Below are positions 18,400 through 22,701 of a stretch of 22,701 nucleotides of DNA, in pieces. This stretch comes from Pelargonium cotyledonis. Its lineage: Eukaryota; Streptophyta; Magnoliopsida; Geraniales; Geraniaceae. Below the pieces are notes generated by a model. It made no database searches and was not told where the DNA came from. It was given only the letters and a program-made list of their open reading frames with translations. Each line of letters opens with the position of its first letter. Within the stretch, counting starts at the first letter, position 1. Made by a program: the position numbers and the translations under genes. The DNA is taken from assembly GCA_036897625.1 (NCBI GenBank), contig JAYMTA010000967.1, positions 1-22,701 on the forward strand. Direction: 5' to 3'.

Positions 18400-20946
18400 C
18401 TATCTTCCCTTCGGATTGATCAGCTGCGAGAACACTCCTGTTGTCGTTGTGACTTCATCGGATTGATCAATGTCGCTTCCAATGTCAGCATCATCGCTAT
18501 CTATAGCCTGAATCTGCGAGATCCATTCAGGAATGTCCGGAATGTAATTTGCACTATTCTCAGATGAAAGGTTCTGTATTGAAGATACATGTAGCTGCAG
18601 AGCATACTCCAAGTTCCACAGGACATCTCCCATTGTAGGCCTCTCCGTCCCGTACTCAGCTAAGCATTTCTCTGCAGTTTCGCCATATTTCCTGAGGGAC
18701 TCGAGGTTTACAGATCCTACGAGGTAAGGATCAATTATACGCTCCAACTGGCCTCTATTTTGCCAGTTCATGGCCCATTCTGCTATGTTGACCTGTTCTC
18801 GTGGAAGAGTCGGGTTTATGGCAGGCCTCGCGCACAAAACCTCGAGCAAGACTACTCCGAAAGAGTAGACATCAGATTTTTCTGTGAGTTGCTGTCTACG
18901 AAAGTACTCGGGATCAAGGTACCCGAAGCTCCCCTTCACTGCAGTGCTCACATGGGTTTGGTCCAGAGTTGGACCAAACTTGGATAGTCCAAAATCTGCT
19001 ACTTTCGCGGTCAGGTTTTCATCTAAGAGGATGTTTGTTGTCTTGACATCGCGGTGGATGATGATCTCTGCAGCTCCTGTGTGAAGATAGTGCAATCCTT
19101 TTGCAGCTCCAATGCAGATTTCGAGTCTTTGTTTCCAAGAAAGCGGAGGGAGGCCCGAGCCATATAGATGCTTCCTGAGAGGTCCACCCGCCATGTATTC
19201 GTACACGAGGATCATTTCATTGACTTCTTCACAATATCCAATCAGAGAAACCAAGTGCCTGTGCCGGAACTTGGAGAGCATCTCAATTTCTGTTCTGAAT
19301 TCAGTTAGTCCTTGCTGGGATCTCGGGTTCCCGCGCTTCACAGCAACATCCATCCCGTTTTCAAGAACTCCCTTGTAGACCTTCCCAAATCCGCCAACGC
19401 CAAGAACCAAGGTCTCATCAAAGTTCTTCGTTGCCTCGCAGATCTCTGAGAAAGCTACAATTCGTCCCAAGCTGAAAGAGTTTGATGCAGAGGCGAAACT
19501 GACGATTGAGATCTTGGAATCATATCCTATGTTTGTTGGAATTGATATCCATGGTGAGGGGAGATCCTTCGGTTTCTTTGGATGGCACGGATACAAGAAG
19601 ATAGCTGCAGCTAAGATGATCACCAGAACAGCAAAACCAGCTGAAGATAAGGATATTACAAGAACCGGCCATTTAGTCTTCTTCTTCGGGATCTTAGCAT
19701 CATTATAATCCGCGTGAAGCTTCCCGTCAAGACTGTCAACAGAATTGCTCAGTTTCATGATCTCCAACCCGTTCAATATAGCGTTGGGTGGGAAGTTTCT
19801 CAACTCAGGAGGCCCTACTTGAACTAGAATCCGATCTGAGTCCAACGAAGCATTGGCAACAAAATCTATGAAATAAGCAGCTGGCAACTCTGTGGACTTG
19901 CTTGATATATCAAAAGAGCTAAGAGCAGATTGCTTGTTGATGTACACATTGAAAGCAAGGCTGTTGGGGCGTTTACTGATGATATCGCAGAAATGCATCC
20001 TCACGAGATAGGTGAAGCCTTTATCGACTTCAAATGTCCAAGAAATGTTGAATCTCTGATCAATGACATTAGCATCTGCCATTTCTTGAGCTGTGGCATA
20101 AACCCAATTGGGCGCGACTTCAACAGAAGTTCCAACCGGGTACTCAATCGAGGTGGGATCAGCTGAAACATTCCTAGCAGCAGCAGCATTTATCAGAAAA
20201 GGCTCGTCTGATTCCCAAACCCTCCACAGCGAATCGTATCTGAAATTCTGAAGTGGACCTCCCATGTTTATTCTATAGGCTGTCTGGAGAGCTACATGAT
20301 CCAGGATGTTAACTTCAGGTCCCAGAGGGATGGGAACAACCCGGGATGGGAATAGCCCATCGGGCACAGAGACAACCTCTATGCCATTGACAAAAGCAAC
20401 TGAACCATTCCAAGGAGACAGAGCAAGAACCAAGTTTTTCGAGTTTGAACCACCCACCTCAACCACATATTCCATAACTAATCGAGACTCTTTCGCTGCA
20501 TTCCCAAAAGAGAACCCGTGAAGCAGCGTAATCCCATTGGCCTCAACAGAAAAAACTGCAGATTTCAAGTCGAAATGTGGATTCTCAACTAGGTAAAAAT
20601 GGAGCCGGAGCCAGTGGCGACCAGTCTGCCTAGTTTTAATGGTGTAAGTAGAGGTTTCTCTAAAAACCCGAGCAGAATGGTACAGAATTGACTCATTTGA
20701 CATGCCTGTTTTGATGCCCAAAACCACATTTTGATGAGAAGATGGTGATAAACCCACCAATGGGTTCCCAGAATCAGGCTTGAAAACCCGACCATCGTCA
20801 AGTTGCAATGCCCGACTACCCCCACAGGTAATGAAAAAACTGTCAACAGGTACAAAGGCAGAAGCAGAAGCAGCAGAGTTCTGTGAGGCATTACAGCAAA
20901 CACATAGTAGGCACATTGCATAGAACCCATTTGAAACCCCCATCAT
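18400..20946 (-). CDS. CrRLK1L malectin-like receptor kinase, THESEUS1/HERK-like (848 aa)
   Basis: Intronless, as is usual for CrRLK1L genes. Signal peptide about 1-28 (YAMCLLCVCC core); malectin-like ectodomain about 31-400 with FFITCGG, SARVF, TGRHWLRLHF, RINMGGP and VRMHFCDI, and at least five N-glycosylation sequons; transmembrane helix about 427-453; kinase with GVGGFGKV loop 516-523, lysine 537 (VAVK), HRDVKTTN with Asp 633, DFG 651-653 and KGSFGYLDPEYFRRQQLTEKSDVYSFG. All catalytic residues are present, so an active Ser/Thr kinase is expected. The tail VFSQLINPKGR closely resembles the THE1 end. Relatives sense cell-wall state and RALF peptides at the plasma membrane, with LLG co-receptors. 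I chose ATG 20946 (followed at once by a second ATG); the open frame upstream lacks any ATG. THE1 orthology versus a HERK paralogue is not decided. Confidence 0.93.
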   Translation of the reverse strand: MMGVSNGFYAMCLLCVCCNASQNSAASASAFVPVDSFFITCGGSRALQLDDGRVFKPDSGNPLVGLSPSSHQNVVLGIKTGMSNESILYHSARVFRETSTYTIKTRQTGRHWLRLHFYLVENPHFDLKSAVFSVEANGITLLHGFSFGNAAKESRLVMEYVVEVGGSNSKNLVLALSPWNGSVAFVNGIEVVSVPDGLFPSRVVPIPLGPEVNILDHVALQTAYRINMGGPLQNFRYDSLWRVWESDEPFLINAAAARNVSADPTSIEYPVGTSVEVAPNWVYATAQEMADANVIDQRFNISWTFEVDKGFTYLVRMHFCDIISKRPNSLAFNVYINKQSALSSFDISSKSTELPAAYFIDFVANASLDSDRILVQVGPPELRNFPPNAILNGLEIMKLSNSVDSLDGKLHADYNDAKIPKKKTKWPVLVISLSSAGFAVLVIILAAAIFLYPCHPKKPKDLPSPWISIPTNIGYDSKISIVSFASASNSFSLGRIVAFSEICEATKNFDETLVLGVGGFGKVYKGVLENGMDVAVKRGNPRSQQGLTEFRTEIEMLSKFRHRHLVSLIGYCEEVNEMILVYEYMAGGPLRKHLYGSGLPPLSWKQRLEICIGAAKGLHYLHTGAAEIIIHRDVKTTNILLDENLTAKVADFGLSKFGPTLDQTHVSTAVKGSFGYLDPEYFRRQQLTEKSDVYSFGVVLLEVLCARPAINPTLPREQVNIAEWAMNWQNRGQLERIIDPYLVGSVNLESLRKYGETAEKCLAEYGTERPTMGDVLWNLEYALQLHVSSIQNLSSENSANYIPDIPEWISQIQAIDSDDADIGSDIDQSDEVTTTTGVFSQLINPKGR

Positions 20947-21200
20947 TGCTCTATTTCTCAACCCTTTCTTGCATCTAATCAATCAAAACACAGCACATGC
21001 AAGCAGTACAGAAACAACCCATCTCTTCATTATCATCTACAACAACAAATTTGACTCAAAGAAACTGAAATCAGACAAGCCAAGCATACCTGGTTCTGTT
21101 TGTGGTTCAGCAACCCAAGAACTAAGAGAAGACAGATTTGGATGAGCAAAAATAGGAGGTTTTGGGGATAGAGTGTGTGTGAGAGAGTGAGTGAGTGATG
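20947..21200 (-). promoter_or_regulatory. Receptor kinase 5' leader with probable intron and uORF
   Basis: A leader rich in CTCACTCACTC and CACACA repeats (about 21170-21200) leads to the donor AACCAG|GTATGC at 21090/21089. The first acceptor far enough away is TTGATTGATTAG at 20975 (intron 115 nt); closer AGs would leave only 25 or 53 nt. After splicing, the next base starts a seven-codon uORF (MQERVEK, 20974-20951) that ends four bases before the main ATG. A second acceptor-like AATAG at 20951 would remove it. In unspliced RNA, further short uORFs (for example one starting at 21036) precede the gene. Confidence 0.5.
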
Positions 21201-22160
21201 GAGTTTTCCAAGATCTGGTCTGTGACTGCCATCACTCACTGACATCACATTCATTAAAAATTTCACAAAAAAAATTGAACATTTGAGGTTTCTTGGGTGT
21301 GTGTGGGATTAAAATACTTCAGTTTTTGCTAAAATTAAGGTAAGAAGCATGAGGAAGACAGGCTGGAATAGAAAAAGATCAAGAACCTGAAAGGACCCAA
21401 CTGGTACTGTCTCATTCTGTAAGCTTTAAAGCAACACCCAGAGCCTTTTGATTTGATTCCTTGTTGACCAAACCTCTCAACAATGCAGCTATTTCCAGCC
21501 TGCCCATATGATTATAACATGAACAAAACAAGAAACCTCAACGGGTTGCACATTATCTTGATTCTTGTTTGCTACTTTTAGAGCTAATAAGCTTGGCCAA
21601 AATGCATGTGCCAATGTAATTGAGATGTTGAGCCACCACCAACTAAACTATACACCAATTTGATGTGATGCAAATGGTTGTTTGGAAGGTCCACAAGCCA
21701 AAATGGCAAAAGCCAACACAAGAATATGCACCATGATTTTGCTTCCAAAACTCATCATTTTGTTATTCAATTATAAGAACTTGAATTAGTCTATTGGGGT
21801 GCTCAATTTATTATTTTTTTTAAACAAAAGAAAACATTTAGATTAGAACTTACCCTAATTTTAACCGATTGTAACAGATTCTTAAATAAAATATCAGCGT
21901 CAATTTGATTGAAAGAGTAAATAGTCTCAACTAAAGAGTTATCGGTTGAAACTCAGCCAAGACGCAAAAGAAATGAATTCATTTAAGCATATATGAACGT
22001 TAAATCGATTTGACTGACATTTTTTCCGTCACTTTCAACTGTATATAACTGAAGCACTGTGTTGCTTGAATGTTACCTTAAAAGTTTATGATATAGCATT
22101 GAAAATGTGTGATTGTGGTGGTGAGCATGTGGTTTTGCTGAAAGGGGCCACAAATGGCAT
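21201..22160. other. Intergenic, upstream of the receptor kinase
   Basis: AT-rich DNA that must contain the kinase promoter (minus orientation). No TATA box, repeat or ORF with recognisable features stood out. Confidence 0.5.
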
Positions 22161-22175
22161 GAGCTGCTGAAGTTC

Positions 22176-22532
22176 TATTATAAAAGTGGAGCTCAGAAAA
22201 CGAAGGAGAGAAAGAAGGATCTGGTTTGAGAGGTAGCTAGATTTTCTCTTTGGGAGAGTCAAATCCTAAGGGCCATTTCTCAAACAGAGAGCTCAAGTTT
22301 TCATGTAACTTGCTTCTGCAACCATTACATCTTTGTTTGCTTAAAGACAAAGTATACTATGCACTTTACTTTTCTTTCTATCCATATAAAGTTTCTACCT
22401 CTAACTGTGTCATGGATCCACAAATACCTTTTCTTTTTACATGCTTTGTTAAAGCGAGCGTGCCTTGCGACTAAAGAAAAACTGCCCGGCAAGCCTGTGT
22501 ATAGAAATGACCATTCTCAAAATCCACATTAA
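22176..22532 (+). other. Possible start of a plus-strand transcript with a 57-codon ORF
   Basis: A TATA-box-like CTATTATAAAAG at 22176-22187 is followed by a purine-rich, leader-like stretch and a donor-like GAGAG|GTAGCT near 22231. An ATG at 22359 opens a 57-residue frame to TAA at 22530-22532, with a hydrophobic N-terminal third (MHFTFLSIHIKFLPL) and a charged end. I recognise no peptide family. It could be the leader of a gene beyond the window edge, a non-coding RNA, or nothing. Confidence 0.25.
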
Positions 22533-22701
22533 TGTGAGTCTCGTAAACATATTTACACACGTTTAAACATATTTCAACATGAAACAGATGCGTACAAATG
22601 TTTCTGAACAGCATCCGGCCTAAAGTAATTGGACAAGTTTCTAACTTGTTCACACATCAAACAAGCACTTAAAACTTGGAGTGTCGAGGATCAAATGAGT
22701 G
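22533..22701. other. Right edge, nothing supported
   Basis: AT-rich sequence without recognisable elements; a 60-codon minus-strand ORF here looks like chance. Confidence 0.4.

Noticed and set aside
18760..20930. Plus-strand and alternate-frame ORFs across the receptor kinase
   Set aside because: Antisense or off-frame shadows of a well-supported kinase gene.
20947..20982. Twelve extra residues at the receptor kinase N-terminus
   Set aside because: The frame opens with TTG at 20982, not ATG; ATG at 20946 gives a normal signal peptide.
22195..22300. Possible miRNA precursor (TTTGAGAG ... TTTCTCAAA)
   Set aside because: Pairing is short, the arms do not extend, and no known plant miRNA sequence is recognised.

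Overview
The window is eukaryotic nuclear DNA from a flowering plant. The signs are AT-rich intergenic DNA, GT-AG introns, and three recognisable plant genes: a TDBD-domain nuclear protein, the GINS subunit SLD5 and a malectin-like receptor kinase. Mobile DNA fits too, with tRNA-derived SINEs and 'GGGACGGAGGGAGTA' Stowaway-type transposon ends. The proteins and repeats suggest a eudicot, perhaps an asterid; the species cannot be fixed from sequence alone.

Layout. (1) Positions 1-1600 are intergenic: the right end of a Stowaway-like element (1-126), a fold-back MITE-like element (about 1250-1431) and low-complexity DNA. (2) About 1450-12090, minus strand, is one large gene for a 586-residue protein with thirteen exact-length 14-residue repeats and a C-terminal TDBD domain. 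The model has two leader exons, a start codon forming the last three bases of the second, an intron of 7.6 kb, then four coding exons between 3913 and 1682. The big intron holds two SINEs with clear target-site duplications, a 121-bp tandem duplication and other diverged repeats. (3) About 12100-13900 is intergenic and contains a second Stowaway-like end. (4) 13.9-17.2 kb, plus strand, is SLD5 in six coding exons, with an E2F-type palindrome and a short uORF in its leader. (5) 17.2-18.4 kb is a tail-to-tail intergenic region. (6) 18400-20946, minus strand, is an intronless CrRLK1L receptor kinase (THESEUS1/HERK-like), with a probable leader intron and a seven-codon uORF ending just before the start. 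(7) 21.2-22.7 kb holds its promoter side and a possible start of another plus-strand transcript.

The three genes are independent units and do not form a pathway: one is probably a transcriptional or chromatin protein, one a replication-fork component, one a cell-wall sensor. I see no bacterial-type system, CRISPR array, rRNA or tRNA gene. The least described items are the 14-residue repeat array of the TDBD protein and the isolated start codon before its 7.6-kb intron.
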